Source of the DNA: Streptomycetaceae bacterium
GTDB lineage: Bacteria > Actinomycetota > Actinomycetes > Nanopelagicales > Nanopelagicaceae
Assembly (NCBI GenBank): GCA_900298985.1
Contig: OMHY01000039.1
Span: 1-36,433, forward strand
Reading direction: 5' to 3'
DNA: 36,433 bases
The notes beneath the pieces are model-generated. The model did no database searches. It had not been told where the DNA came from and worked only from the letters and a program-made list of their open reading frames with translations. Position numbers and translations under genes: made by a program. This document shows positions 1 to 10,171 of the stretch, one piece after another. The number at the start of each line of letters is the position of its first letter. The stretch's first letter is position 1.

Positions 1-666
1 ATCTTTCTTAGTTCTTTCACTTAGTTTTTCGGAAAACATGGGTAATAACCTAGGCCCGGCTTCAATTAAATTTATTTTTACATGGGAAGCAGCGTGGGAA
101 TGATCGCTTGCAAGTGGACCTTTTACTAATTCTCCAATTGCACCAGCCATCTCAACTCCAGTTGGACCGCCACCTACCACTGTAATATTTAAAATAGTTT
201 CATCTTCAAATCTGCAAAGATCTTCATAGCGCCGCATTATTTCCGAGCGAATTGCAAGTGCCTCTCCCACTGATTTCATTCCCAGTGCATATTCACTTAC
301 TCCTGGAATTCCAAAATCATGATTCACCGAACCAAGTGCAATTACTAAATGATCAAAAGGAATTTGCTCAGAACTATCCAACTTTACTAATTTATTTTTA
401 TGATCAATATCAATTGGAGTAGCTAAGCGAAATCTTCCCCTAAATTTTCGCATTGCACCACGAATTGGATATGCCACATGATCTGCAGCTAAACCAGCGG
501 TACTAACTTGATAAAGTAAAGGTAAAAAAGTTTGATAATTATGATGGTCAATAACAGTTATGTCTGCAGCGGTACCAAGTTTCTTTGCTACTGCAAGACC
601 GCCAAATCCCCCTCCCAAGATAACGACCCTTGGTCGATTAGTGAATGTGGGCGGGACATTGCTCAT
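1..666 (-). CDS. ndh: Type II NADH dehydrogenase (NDH-2), C-terminus cut by window edge
   Basis: FAD-dependent single-subunit enzyme that passes electrons from NADH to quinone at the inner face of the membrane without pumping protons. The visible 222 residues begin MSNVPPTF and contain the N-terminal FAD-binding loop VILGGGFGGL near residues 15-24 and a second nucleotide-binding loop VVGGGPTGVEMAGAI in the last third, which normally binds NADH. Between them lies the NYQTFLPLLYQV segment typical of NDH-2. The frame is open to base 1, so about half the protein lies outside the window. The ATG has no Shine-Dalgarno sequence; TAAAAT sits 6 bases upstream, which fits a leaderless transcript. It is divergent from the PLP decarboxylase, with 91 bases between the starts. 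The family is confident; the electron acceptor is inferred from the family. Confidence 0.93.
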   Translation of the reverse strand, partial: MSNVPPTFTNRPRVVILGGGFGGLAVAKKLGTAADITVIDHHNYQTFLPLLYQVSTAGLAADHVAYPIRGAMRKFRGRFRLATPIDIDHKNKLVKLDSSEQIPFDHLVIALGSVNHDFGIPGVSEYALGMKSVGEALAIRSEIMRRYEDLCRFEDETILNITVVGGGPTGVEMAGAIGELVKGPLASDHSHAASHVKINLIEAGPRLLPMFSEKLSERTKKD

Positions 667-678
667 GGCGGTATTTTA

Positions 679-703
679 TTGGGTGAGAGATATTAATACC
701 CAA
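679..703. promoter_or_regulatory. Inverted repeat between divergent ndh and decarboxylase genes
   Basis: TTGGGT (679-684) is repeated in inverted orientation as ACCCAA (698-703) around an AT-rich centre containing ATATTAAT. It lies 13-37 bases from the ndh start and overlaps its likely promoter, so it could be an operator. No regulator is recognised and 6-bp arms can occur by chance. Confidence 0.25.
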
Positions 704-757
704 AATAAACTCAGGGACAGACTTTTACCCCGAACTTTTATATGGAACAATTCTTAA

Positions 758-2086
758 ATGCATCAATTTAATGCTCAAGTTGAGGAATTGGCAGCTGCGA
801 TATTGGAATATAGCTTAGAGCGGTTGAAATCAGATCCACCCCTAGATGCACCTAAAACTGAAGCAGAATTAAAAGAATTAGCAGGGGAAACAATTACTGA
901 AAGTGGAATGGGTGGAATTGCAGCATTAAATCTATTTAAAGAAGTATTAGCCCCGGCTTGTATCTCAACTGATCATCCAAGATATTTAGCATTTATTCCC
1001 TCTGCTCCAAGTGAATCAGCAAACTTATTTGATTTAGTAGTAGGTGCTAGCGCACTTTATGGTGGTTCCTGGTTAGAGGGTGCAGGAGCGGTGTATGCAG
1101 AAAATCAGGCGTTGGCTTGGTTAGCATCGCTCGCAAATTTTCCAGAAACTAGCAGGGGAGTATTCCTGCAAGGTGGAACTATTGGAAATTTATCAGCTTT
1201 AGTTGCGGCACGAGATAAAGCACGAAAAACACATCCGGAAATTGAAAAGTGGGCGGTAATTACCACCTCACTTGCGCATTCATCAATTTATAGCGCAAGT
1301 GAAATTATGGATATTGAATTAATTAAGCTGGAAGATAGCTATAAATTACAAGAAACTATTAATCATTATCAAAGCAAGCCTAAACATGGGATATGTGCTG
1401 TGGTTGCAACCGCTGGTTCTACTAATTTAGGAATTATTGATGATTTAATTAGTATTGGAATTGCGGCAAATAAAAATCACATTTGGTTTCATGTGGATGG
1501 TGCTTATGGGCTAGCTGGATTAGTGAGTGAAAAAGTAAGACCTTTGTTTGTTGGATTAGAACTAGCTGATTCTTTTATTGTAGATCCTCATAAATGGTTA
1601 TTTGCGCCCTTTGATGCTTGTGCTTTAATTTATAAAAATCCAAAAGATGGTAAGGATGCGCATACCCAGCATGCAACATATTTGGATACATTAAATCAAG
1701 ATGATGAATTTAATCCGAGTGATTATGGAATTCAATTAACCCGAAGAGCCAGAGGATTGCCTTTCTGGTTTTCAGTTGCGGCACATGGAACAAAAGAGTA
1801 TGAAGCAGCATTAGATCACACTATGGATATTGCTTTGCAAGCAGCGCAATTAATTAAGGAACATCCAAATTTGGAATTACTGATGGAGCCAAAATTATCG
1901 ATTGTGGCCTTTACTCGAAAAGGCTGGGAGCTTTCTGACTATGAAAATTGGTCAGATACTTTGCTATCAGACCAAATTGCTTTTGTCACCCCTTCCGCAC
2001 ACAATGGAGTTCCAATTTTGCGTTTTGCAATAGTCAATCCTTGGACTCAAATATCGGATATCAAAATAATTTTAGACCGGCTTTAA
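758..2086 (+). CDS. PLP-dependent group II amino-acid decarboxylase
   Basis: Cytosolic fold-type I PLP enzyme of the pyridoxal-dependent decarboxylase family (aromatic amino acid, glutamate or diaminobutyrate decarboxylase type), 442 residues. The cofactor-ring motif HVDGA is at 245-249, with Asp247 placed to contact the pyridine nitrogen, and the Schiff-base lysine is Lys279 in VDPHKW. The HxDxA plus DPHKW pattern is diagnostic for group II decarboxylases; the substrate (an L-amino acid, giving an amine and CO2) cannot be told from the sequence. An in-frame TAA directly precedes the ATG, so the start cannot lie upstream. There is no Shine-Dalgarno sequence, so translation may be leaderless. 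It stands alone, divergent from ndh, followed by DUF3263 after 60 bases. Some relatives act as lyases or non-decarboxylating enzymes, so the reaction is inferred. Confidence 0.88.
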   Translation: MHQFNAQVEELAAAILEYSLERLKSDPPLDAPKTEAELKELAGETITESGMGGIAALNLFKEVLAPACISTDHPRYLAFIPSAPSESANLFDLVVGASALYGGSWLEGAGAVYAENQALAWLASLANFPETSRGVFLQGGTIGNLSALVAARDKARKTHPEIEKWAVITTSLAHSSIYSASEIMDIELIKLEDSYKLQETINHYQSKPKHGICAVVATAGSTNLGIIDDLISIGIAANKNHIWFHVDGAYGLAGLVSEKVRPLFVGLELADSFIVDPHKWLFAPFDACALIYKNPKDGKDAHTQHATYLDTLNQDDEFNPSDYGIQLTRRARGLPFWFSVAAHGTKEYEAALDHTMDIALQAAQLIKEHPNLELLMEPKLSIVAFTRKGWELSDYENWSDTLLSDQIAFVTPSAHNGVPILRFAIVNPWTQISDIKIILDRL

Positions 2087-2146
2087 TTTTGTAAAATTAA
2101 TTGGGAAGTAGCCACATTTTTATATTGAAATAGATATTATTTACAT

Positions 2147-2416
2147 ATGTCCTTGTCTGATCCGGCCTATCATTTATCAGAAAAATCCAGTAGTTCACTA
2201 ACGCCTCTGGAAGTAAAGATGTTGGAGTTTGAAGGCAATTGGTGGCGTTATGCCGGCGCAAAAGAAGCTGCAATCAAAGAGGAATTTAATTTCTCCGCAA
2301 CCACCTATTACCAGGCTTTAAACAATCTAATTGATCGGGATGACGCTTTGGCTTTTTCACCAATCTTGGTAAAACGCCTGCGCAGATTGCGGGAACGCAG
2401 ATTATCTAGAGGCTGA
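2147..2416 (+). CDS. DUF3263 helix-turn-helix-like protein
   Basis: Small basic protein of 89 residues matching the actinobacterial DUF3263 family. The core runs from LTPLEVKMLEFEGNWWRYAG through the phrase FNFSATTYYQALNNLI and ends in an Arg-rich tail (RRLRERRLSRG). The central helices resemble a helix-turn-helix of sigma-factor or transposase type, so nucleic-acid binding is plausible, but the family has no established function that I know. The Mycobacterium homologue also lies near groEL2 (Rv0430 and Rv0440, from memory), so the neighbourhood supports the call. It ends 195 bases before groEL, which has its own promoter-like element. Confidence 0.82.
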   Translation: MSLSDPAYHLSEKSSSSLTPLEVKMLEFEGNWWRYAGAKEAAIKEEFNFSATTYYQALNNLIDRDDALAFSPILVKRLRRLRERRLSRG

Positions 2417-2491
2417 TGTCGCCTAATATCTGGGTTTTCCAGGCTTGATTCCCTTTTCTCCATCGATTTCAACTCATAAACACCCATCAAT

Positions 2492-2520
2492 TTGAGCCTA
2501 GTCTCCATGACCACTAGATT
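2492..2520 (+). promoter_or_regulatory. Candidate housekeeping promoter for groEL
   Basis: TTGAGC (2492-2497) and TAGATT (2515-2520) are separated by exactly 17 bases, a good match to a sigma-A type promoter. Transcription would start near 2527 and give a leader of about 85 bases containing the hairpin at 2543-2579. I found no CIRCE element (TTAGCACTC-N9-GAGTGCTAA) and no HspR/HAIR inverted repeat in this gap. Confidence 0.4.
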
Positions 2521-2542
2521 ATGGGCCTGCTTAGCCGGGAAT

Positions 2543-4231
<1,689 letters not shown>

Positions 4232-4245
4232 AAATTTAAACGCTT

Positions 4246-4283
4246 AAAAGCCCCGCGTTTATCTCTAAAAACGCGGGGCTTTT
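4246..4283 (+). terminator. Rho-independent terminator after groEL
   Basis: A perfect 15-bp stem, AAAAGCCCCGCGTTT (4246-4260) against AAACGCGGGGCTTTT (4269-4283), with an 8-base loop. The GC-rich core and terminal A/T run make it usable in both directions. It starts 14 bases after the groEL stop codon. Confidence 0.92.
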
Positions 4284-4355
4284 ACCTTGTTCCTTACCAT
4301 GAATGAAACCATATATGAAAAAATGAGAAGCAAAATAGATAGGTAGAATAAGCAA

Positions 4356-5039
4356 GTGAATTCAGAAGCATTAAAGCAAGCGGATCGATTTGATGCCGCT
4401 GATATTGCGCGCGCTGCATTGCTCTCTGATTCTGAGACTGCCACCCAAGTTGGCGAATTAATAAAAATTGAAACTGTAGAAGAACATATTGATGCCTATT
4501 ATTTTGAATCTTTGCATCCAGGTTATATTGGTTGGAATTGGTTAGTTACAATTTCAAAATTAGAAGATTACGCACCAACAATATGTGACACTGTTTTGCT
4601 ACCAACTGAGTCAGCATTAATGGCCCCAGCGTGGATTCCATATCAAGATCGATTACAGCCAGGGGATTTAAAACCGGGTGACATAATTCCTACAAGTCCA
4701 GATGATGTTCGACTTGTTCCTGCAAGTAATGTTTTGCCTGAGGATGAAGAATTAGATTTGATTGAATTGTTTGAATTTGGAGCAAGCAAGGCTCGAGTAT
4801 TGTCAGTAACGGGAAAAGATTTAGCAAGCAAACGTTGGCATGAAGGAGAGCAAGGACCCAAGGCTCTAATTGCCCAAAGTTCGAGTAAACCTTGTGGGAG
4901 TTGCGGTTTTTATATTCCATTATCTGGCTCTTTGAAAAAAGCTTTTGGTGTTTGTGCAAATTTATTAGCACCGGATGATGGCAAGGTAGTTTCAGTTGAT
5001 CATGGATGTGGTGCACATTCTGAAGTACTAGTTCGTTAA
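4356..5039 (+). CDS. DUF3027 protein with a four-cysteine C-terminal domain
   Basis: Conserved actinobacterial protein of 227 residues with no function known to me. The N-terminal part (about 1-130) contains the family phrase HPGYIGWNWLVTISK, followed by an acidic hinge (EDEELDLIELFEFG). The C-terminal region carries Cys180 and Cys183 (CGSC), Cys200 and Cys218 (CGAHSE), spaced as a likely zinc site. The start is GTG at 4356, with AGGTAG about 9 bases upstream. The next gene is a CspB-like cold-shock protein 42 bases downstream on the same strand; the same families lie close together in mycobacteria (Rv0883c region), so an RNA- or ribosome-related role is possible but only inferred. Confidence 0.85.
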   Translation: MNSEALKQADRFDAADIARAALLSDSETATQVGELIKIETVEEHIDAYYFESLHPGYIGWNWLVTISKLEDYAPTICDTVLLPTESALMAPAWIPYQDRLQPGDLKPGDIIPTSPDDVRLVPASNVLPEDEELDLIELFEFGASKARVLSVTGKDLASKRWHEGEQGPKALIAQSSSKPCGSCGFYIPLSGSLKKAFGVCANLLAPDDGKVVSVDHGCGAHSEVLVR

Positions 5040-5081
5040 TTGGATTTTGATTTAAAATTTTCTCAAGGAAAGGAGAAGGCT

Positions 5082-5465
5082 ATGCCACTAGGAAGAGTTA
5101 AATGGTTTAGTTTAGAGAAAGGTTTTGGTTTTATTTCCTCAGATGAGGGTGAAGATGTTTATCTTGCTGCTTCTGCTTTACCTGAAGGTATAGCTACAGT
5201 GAAGCCCGGAACCAAATTAGAATTTGGTGTTGCGGAAGGCAGGAGAGGACCACAAGCACTTTCAGTTCGAATCATTGAAGAAGGTCCCTCAGTTGTAGCA
5301 AATACTCGAATCAATGCTGATGATTTAGCAACTATGATTGAAGATACGATTAAAATTCTAGATCGTGTGGGAAATGGATTGCGCCATGGTCGTCACCCAA
5401 ATGCACAAGAAGGTGAAAGGCTCGCAAAAGTATTGCGCGGAATTGCATCTCAAATAGAAAACTAA
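5082..5465 (+). CDS. cspB: Cold-shock-domain protein, mycobacterial CspB type
   Basis: Cytosolic single-stranded nucleic-acid binding protein. The 127 residues are a cold-shock domain (about 1-68) plus a C-terminal extension of about 60 residues that is absent from classic 67-residue Csp proteins. RNP1 is visible as KGFGFI (13-18). RNP2 reads DVYLAASAL, so the aromatic and histidine of the usual VFVHxSAI are replaced, as I recall for mycobacterial CspB. The phrase GRRGPQALSVR closes the domain. The frame is open upstream to 5040, but AAGGAGAAG (5069-5077) sits just before ATG 5082, which fixes the start. It is probably co-transcribed with DUF3027. Its stop codon abuts the stop of the convergent DUF2530-like gene with no spacing. 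Confidence 0.88.
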   Translation: MPLGRVKWFSLEKGFGFISSDEGEDVYLAASALPEGIATVKPGTKLEFGVAEGRRGPQALSVRIIEEGPSVVANTRINADDLATMIEDTIKILDRVGNGLRHGRHPNAQEGERLAKVLRGIASQIEN

Positions 5466-5645
5466 TTATTTCAATCTTTTTACGGAGTAAATGTATCCAA
5501 AAATTCCTAAAGCTACTCCGATAAAAGAGATCCAAAATAAATCAAAGTTTTTTTGAGTAAAAAGGCTGAAAATTAAAATAACAAACCAAACTACGGTACC
5601 CATTTTTATTACAGAGAGAGCAGAATACTTGGTTTGAATTTTCAC
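5466..5645 (-). CDS. Small two-helix membrane protein, DUF2530-like
   Basis: A 59-residue protein with two hydrophobic segments (about 15-30 and 36-53), the second containing FWISFIGVALGIFGYIYS, and a basic end SVKRLK. Length, topology and location match the actinobacterial DUF2530 family, which also lies beside DUF3027 and an MFS gene in mycobacteria (recalled as Rv0882). The proposed start is GTG at 5645 with GAAGG directly adjacent, which is too close for an ideal ribosome site; the internal ATG (Met15) would cut into the first helix. The stop abuts the cspB stop codon on the other strand. The start lies 59 bases from the divergent MFS gene. No function is known. Confidence 0.7.
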   Translation of the reverse strand: MKIQTKYSALSVIKMGTVVWFVILIFSLFTQKNFDLFWISFIGVALGIFGYIYSVKRLK

Positions 5646-5704
5646 CCTTCAATCTTAAGGTATATGTAGTTTCAAATCCAAAATAAAAGGACTAGAGTTT
5701 CTAA

Positions 5705-6928
5705 ATGATTTCAAAGAAAAATTCATTGAGATCATTTCAGCATTATAATTTTAGACTTTTTTGGTCAGCAAACTTTGTTTCTAATATAGGTACTTGGGCT
5801 GCAAGAGTGGCTCAGGATTGGTTAGTGGTTAATGACCTACATCGAGGTGGATCAGAGTTAGGAATAGTAACCGCTTTGCAATTCGCACCTGCTTTCTTTT
5901 TGAGTATTCATGGTGGAGTGCTTGCGGATAAATTTCCAAAAAGAAGATTGTTAATATTAACAAATCTCGGTGGAGGTATAACCTCGCTGATAATTGGCTT
6001 ATTGGTCATAGCCCATCAAATTACATTGATTGAAGTATTTTTGCTCGCATTTCTCTCTGGGATTTTCAGTGCAATAGATTCTCCTGTTAGACAAAGTTTT
6101 AATTCCGAGGTAGTAGCTAAGGAAAATGTGGCAAACGCTGTCTCTTTAAACTCCGCAAATTTTAATTCTGGAAGAATAATTGGACCTGCGGTATCTGGTT
6201 TATTGATTGAAGCATTTCACACTGGCCCATCTTTTATTGTCAATGCAATCTCTTATCTAGGGGTGATTGCAGCATTGCTATCAATGAAAAAATCTGAATT
6301 AAACATTCCTCCCACTCAAGAAAGCGCTCCAATTGCAGAGGTAATTAAGTACCTAAAGGAACGAAAAGATTTAGTTGTGGTGATGGCTACTGTATTTTTT
6401 GCCGCTACATTTGGTTTAAATTTTCAGATTTTTAACACCTTGTTAGCCACAAAAATATTTCATAAATCAGCGGGAGCGTATGGATTGTTGGGAACGTATC
6501 TTGCAGTTGGTGCTCTAGTTGCTGCATTAGTTTCTGCCAATATGGATAGTTGGCGAAAACCAAAAGCAATATCTCGAAACGCTAGATTATTTGGTTTTGC
6601 ATTGGCTTTACTGGCTTGGTCACCTAACTATATTTTTTATTCTATTGCATTACCTTTTGTAGGGTTTATTGCCTTAAGTACCATGATCAATGCTAACTCT
6701 TATGTGCAAACCACCGCTAAACCTAAACTTCGTGGCCGCGTTTTAGGAGTCTATCTATTTATTTTTCTAGGTACCTCACCTATTGGTTCTCTTTTTATTG
6801 GTTATCTATCAGATAAATTTGGCATCAGAGAAACTATGATTTTTTGTGGTGCAGTTACTCTCATTGGCTCTTTTGCCGTATATAGAGTACTGCAATCAAA
6901 AATAGTTGAATTTGAAATAACTAATTAG
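5705..6928 (+). CDS. MFS transporter, probable exporter
   Basis: Integral membrane protein of the major facilitator superfamily, 407 residues with about 12 hydrophobic segments. The loop 2-3 signature appears as GGVLADKFPKRRLLILTN around residues 80-97. The phrase SGIFSAIDSPVRQSFNSEVV following it and the overall layout place it with the MFS_3/EntS-like drug or siderophore exporters. The substrate is unknown and proton coupling is assumed from the family. The ATG at 5705 follows AAAGGA at a slightly long spacing. It is convergent with serC, the two stops being only 2 bases apart. Association with DUF2530 and DUF3027 recalls the mycobacterial Rv0876c neighbourhood. Confidence 0.87.
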   Translation: MISKKNSLRSFQHYNFRLFWSANFVSNIGTWAARVAQDWLVVNDLHRGGSELGIVTALQFAPAFFLSIHGGVLADKFPKRRLLILTNLGGGITSLIIGLLVIAHQITLIEVFLLAFLSGIFSAIDSPVRQSFNSEVVAKENVANAVSLNSANFNSGRIIGPAVSGLLIEAFHTGPSFIVNAISYLGVIAALLSMKKSELNIPPTQESAPIAEVIKYLKERKDLVVVMATVFFAATFGLNFQIFNTLLATKIFHKSAGAYGLLGTYLAVGALVAALVSANMDSWRKPKAISRNARLFGFALALLAWSPNYIFYSIALPFVGFIALSTMINANSYVQTTAKPKLRGRVLGVYLFIFLGTSPIGSLFIGYLSDKFGIRETMIFCGAVTLIGSFAVYRVLQSKIVEFEITN

Positions 6929-6930
6929 AT

Positions 6931-8082
<1,152 letters not shown>

Positions 8083-8769
8083 TTAAGGATTTAATCTAAC
8101 TTTATTCCACTCAGATTCAGAATTACTTTCTGTACCTTCGAGGTTCAAACTATAGAGCACTCGGTCATGGAGCCGAGAATTTCTTCCTTGCCAAAACTCA
8201 ATTGTGCGAGGTATCACTAAATAACCACCCCAATATTCTGGTCTGGGGACTGGCTTGCCCTCTGGAAATTTCAATTTGAAATGATTGTATCTTTCAACTA
8301 ATTCCTTGCGAGATGCAATTTCTTCAGATTGCAAACTAGCCCATGCTGCAATTTGAGAACCATAAGGTCTTAAATCAAAATATAAATCACTCTCACTAGC
8401 CGCCAGTTTGGTTGCTCGCCCTTGAATGATTACCTGTCTTTCCATTGCATACCAAGGAAATAGCAAACTTACCCGATGTTCTTTGGCAATAGCTTGACCT
8501 TTGCGGGATTGATAATTGGTAAAAAAAGTAAAGCCCCGATTGCTAAATTCTTTTAATAATACCGTTCTTGCTATCGGACCATCAAAATTTAGAGTGGAAA
8601 GAATCATCGCATTTGGTTCTACAACAAATTTATTATTTGCTGCTTCTTGGAACCAATCCTTAAATAAATTAAAAGGTGAATTAGGAAGAGTTTCTTCCTC
8701 TAAACCAGTTTCTGCATATTGCCGACGCATTCCATAAAGTTCAGAACGAATCTCATCATCATTAGACAT
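8083..8769 (-). CDS. pdxH: Pyridoxamine 5'-phosphate oxidase
   Basis: FMN-dependent cytosolic oxidase that converts pyridoxine or pyridoxamine 5'-phosphate to pyridoxal 5'-phosphate. The 228 residues are of normal length. The N-terminal RRQYAETGL substrate segment, the FMN-binding ARTVLLKEF and FFTNYQSRKGQ stretches, WYAMERQVIIQGRA, and the C-terminal SRLHDRVLY plus RLNP ending are all recognisable. The start is well defined: AGGAGGTG lies just upstream of the ATG. It heads the likely pdxH-serC operon and is divergent from citrate synthase across about 250 bases. The product PLP is the cofactor of both SerC and the decarboxylase in this window. Confidence 0.95.
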   Translation of the reverse strand: MSNDDEIRSELYGMRRQYAETGLEEETLPNSPFNLFKDWFQEAANNKFVVEPNAMILSTLNFDGPIARTVLLKEFSNRGFTFFTNYQSRKGQAIAKEHRVSLLFPWYAMERQVIIQGRATKLAASESDLYFDLRPYGSQIAAWASLQSEEIASRKELVERYNHFKLKFPEGKPVPRPEYWGGYLVIPRTIEFWQGRNSRLHDRVLYSLNLEGTESNSESEWNKVRLNP

Positions 8770-8890
8770 GCACCCACCTCCTGCTTTGGTTCATAATTCT
8801 TGACCCAATCTTATTGTGAAGTTAAAAATAGTATTTTTATTGGATAAATGTATCTAACCTCACTATTTTTTTCAGATTTCAGGCTAGGTA

Positions 8891-9025
8891 GTGACTTTTC
8901 AAAAGCATATGACTAATAGCAGAATTAGCACCAGCGTTTTAAGTGATTTACCGGATTCCAATGGCGGAAAATCCCATCGAGAACTGCAAACTTTGGAAAT
9001 GAGAATGGAGAGCCCTAATGGCTGA
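8891..9025 (+). CDS. Possible small upstream gene overlapping the citrate synthase start
   Basis: An open frame of 44 codons from GTG 8891 (or 38 codons from ATG 8909) ends at TGA 9023-9025, overlapping the citrate synthase ATG by 8 bases. The product from the ATG begins MTNSRISTSVLSDLPDSNGG, is polar, and ends LEMRMESPNG. The overlap would allow translational coupling. No Shine-Dalgarno sequence precedes the ATG, and AGGCTAGG before the GTG is weak. It occupies most of an otherwise empty 248-base gap, which is long for this genome. I do not recognise it, and it may be only leader RNA. Confidence 0.25.
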   Translation: MTFQKHMTNSRISTSVLSDLPDSNGGKSHRELQTLEMRMESPNG

Positions 9026-10133
9026 TGATTTTAAACCTGGTTTAGAAGGCGTAATTGCTTTCGAATCTTTGATTGCGGAACCAGATAAAGAGGGCAGTGC
9101 TTTACGTTATCGTGGAGTTGATATTGAAGAGTTGGTTGGAAAAGTTTCTTTTGGAAATGTTTGGGGATTATTAGTTGATGATCAATTTAATCCTGGATTA
9201 CCTTTTGCAGAGCCTCATGAAATTCCGATTCATACTGGGGATGTCCGAGTAGATGTGCAGTCTGCCATCGCAATGTTGACCCCTGATTGGGGATTGAAAC
9301 CTTTATTGGATATTAGTGATGAAGAAGCTAGAGAAAATTTAGCAAAGGTTTCAGTAATGGTGCTTTCCTATGCAGCTCAAGCAGCACGTGGAGATTTGAA
9401 AGCGGTACCCGAGGCAGAAATTGCTAAAGGAAAAACAGTTGTAGAAAGAATGATGATACGTTGGAGAGGGGAACCCGATCCAAAGCATGTGCAAGCAGTT
9501 GATGCATATTTTGTTTCAGCAGCAGAACATGGAATGAATGCTTCAACTTTTACCGGCAGAGTAATTGCCTCCACTGGTGCAGATGTTGCAGCAGCAATTT
9601 CTGGTGCAATTGGTGCTATGTCTGGACCATTACATGGTGGTGCACCTTCCCGTGTATTGGGAATGATTGAAGATGTTGAACGTGCAGGGGATGCAAGAAA
9701 ATATGTAAAAGGTTTATTAGATCGCGGAGATAGATTGATGGGATTTGGCCATCGGGTTTATCGTGCAGAAGATCCTAGAGCCAGAACATTGCGTCGAATT
9801 GCACAAGAGTTGGGCGCACCTAGATATCAAGTTGCAGTGGAGTTAGAAAAAGCTGCACTCGCAGAATTACATGAAAGACATCCGGAGCGAGTACTAGAAA
9901 CAAATGTGGAATTTTGGGCGGCAATTGTTTTAGATTTTGCAGAAGTACCTGCAAATTTATTTACCTCGATGTTCACTTCAGCACGTACCGCTGGTTGGTC
10001 AGCACATATTTTGGAACAAAAAAGAGCTGGCCGAATTATTAGACCTTCTGCAAGATATATTGGTCATGCGCCACGTTCAGTAGCAGAGGTTTCTGGTTGG
10101 ACACCTGCGCTCACACAAATCTACGGTGCCTAA
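9018..10133 (+). CDS. Citrate synthase
   Basis: Entry enzyme of the TCA cycle, joining oxaloacetate and acetyl-CoA to citrate in the cytosol. The 371 residues correspond to the short citrate synthase form (CitA/type 2 of actinobacteria). The catalytic triad is visible: His206 in GPLHGGAP, His245 in GFGHRVYRAEDPRA and Asp306 in VLDFAEVP. The region after the last motif has the TSMFTSARTAGWSAHILEQ segment expected of the CoA-binding end. Start ATG 9018 overlaps a possible upstream reading frame. A 2-methylcitrate synthase activity cannot be excluded from sequence alone. No prpB or prpD is in the window. Confidence 0.93.
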   Translation: MADDFKPGLEGVIAFESLIAEPDKEGSALRYRGVDIEELVGKVSFGNVWGLLVDDQFNPGLPFAEPHEIPIHTGDVRVDVQSAIAMLTPDWGLKPLLDISDEEARENLAKVSVMVLSYAAQAARGDLKAVPEAEIAKGKTVVERMMIRWRGEPDPKHVQAVDAYFVSAAEHGMNASTFTGRVIASTGADVAAAISGAIGAMSGPLHGGAPSRVLGMIEDVERAGDARKYVKGLLDRGDRLMGFGHRVYRAEDPRARTLRRIAQELGAPRYQVAVELEKAALAELHERHPERVLETNVEFWAAIVLDFAEVPANLFTSMFTSARTAGWSAHILEQKRAGRIIRPSARYIGHAPRSVAEVSGWTPALTQIYGA

Positions 10134-10171
10134 CTTCTGCGACTTATTGAATTGAGATTTAAACTCTATTC

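Noticed and set aside
560-757. 65-residue plus-strand frame across the ndh start and the gap
   Set aside because: Mostly antisense to ndh and has no recognisable features; it stops directly before the decarboxylase.
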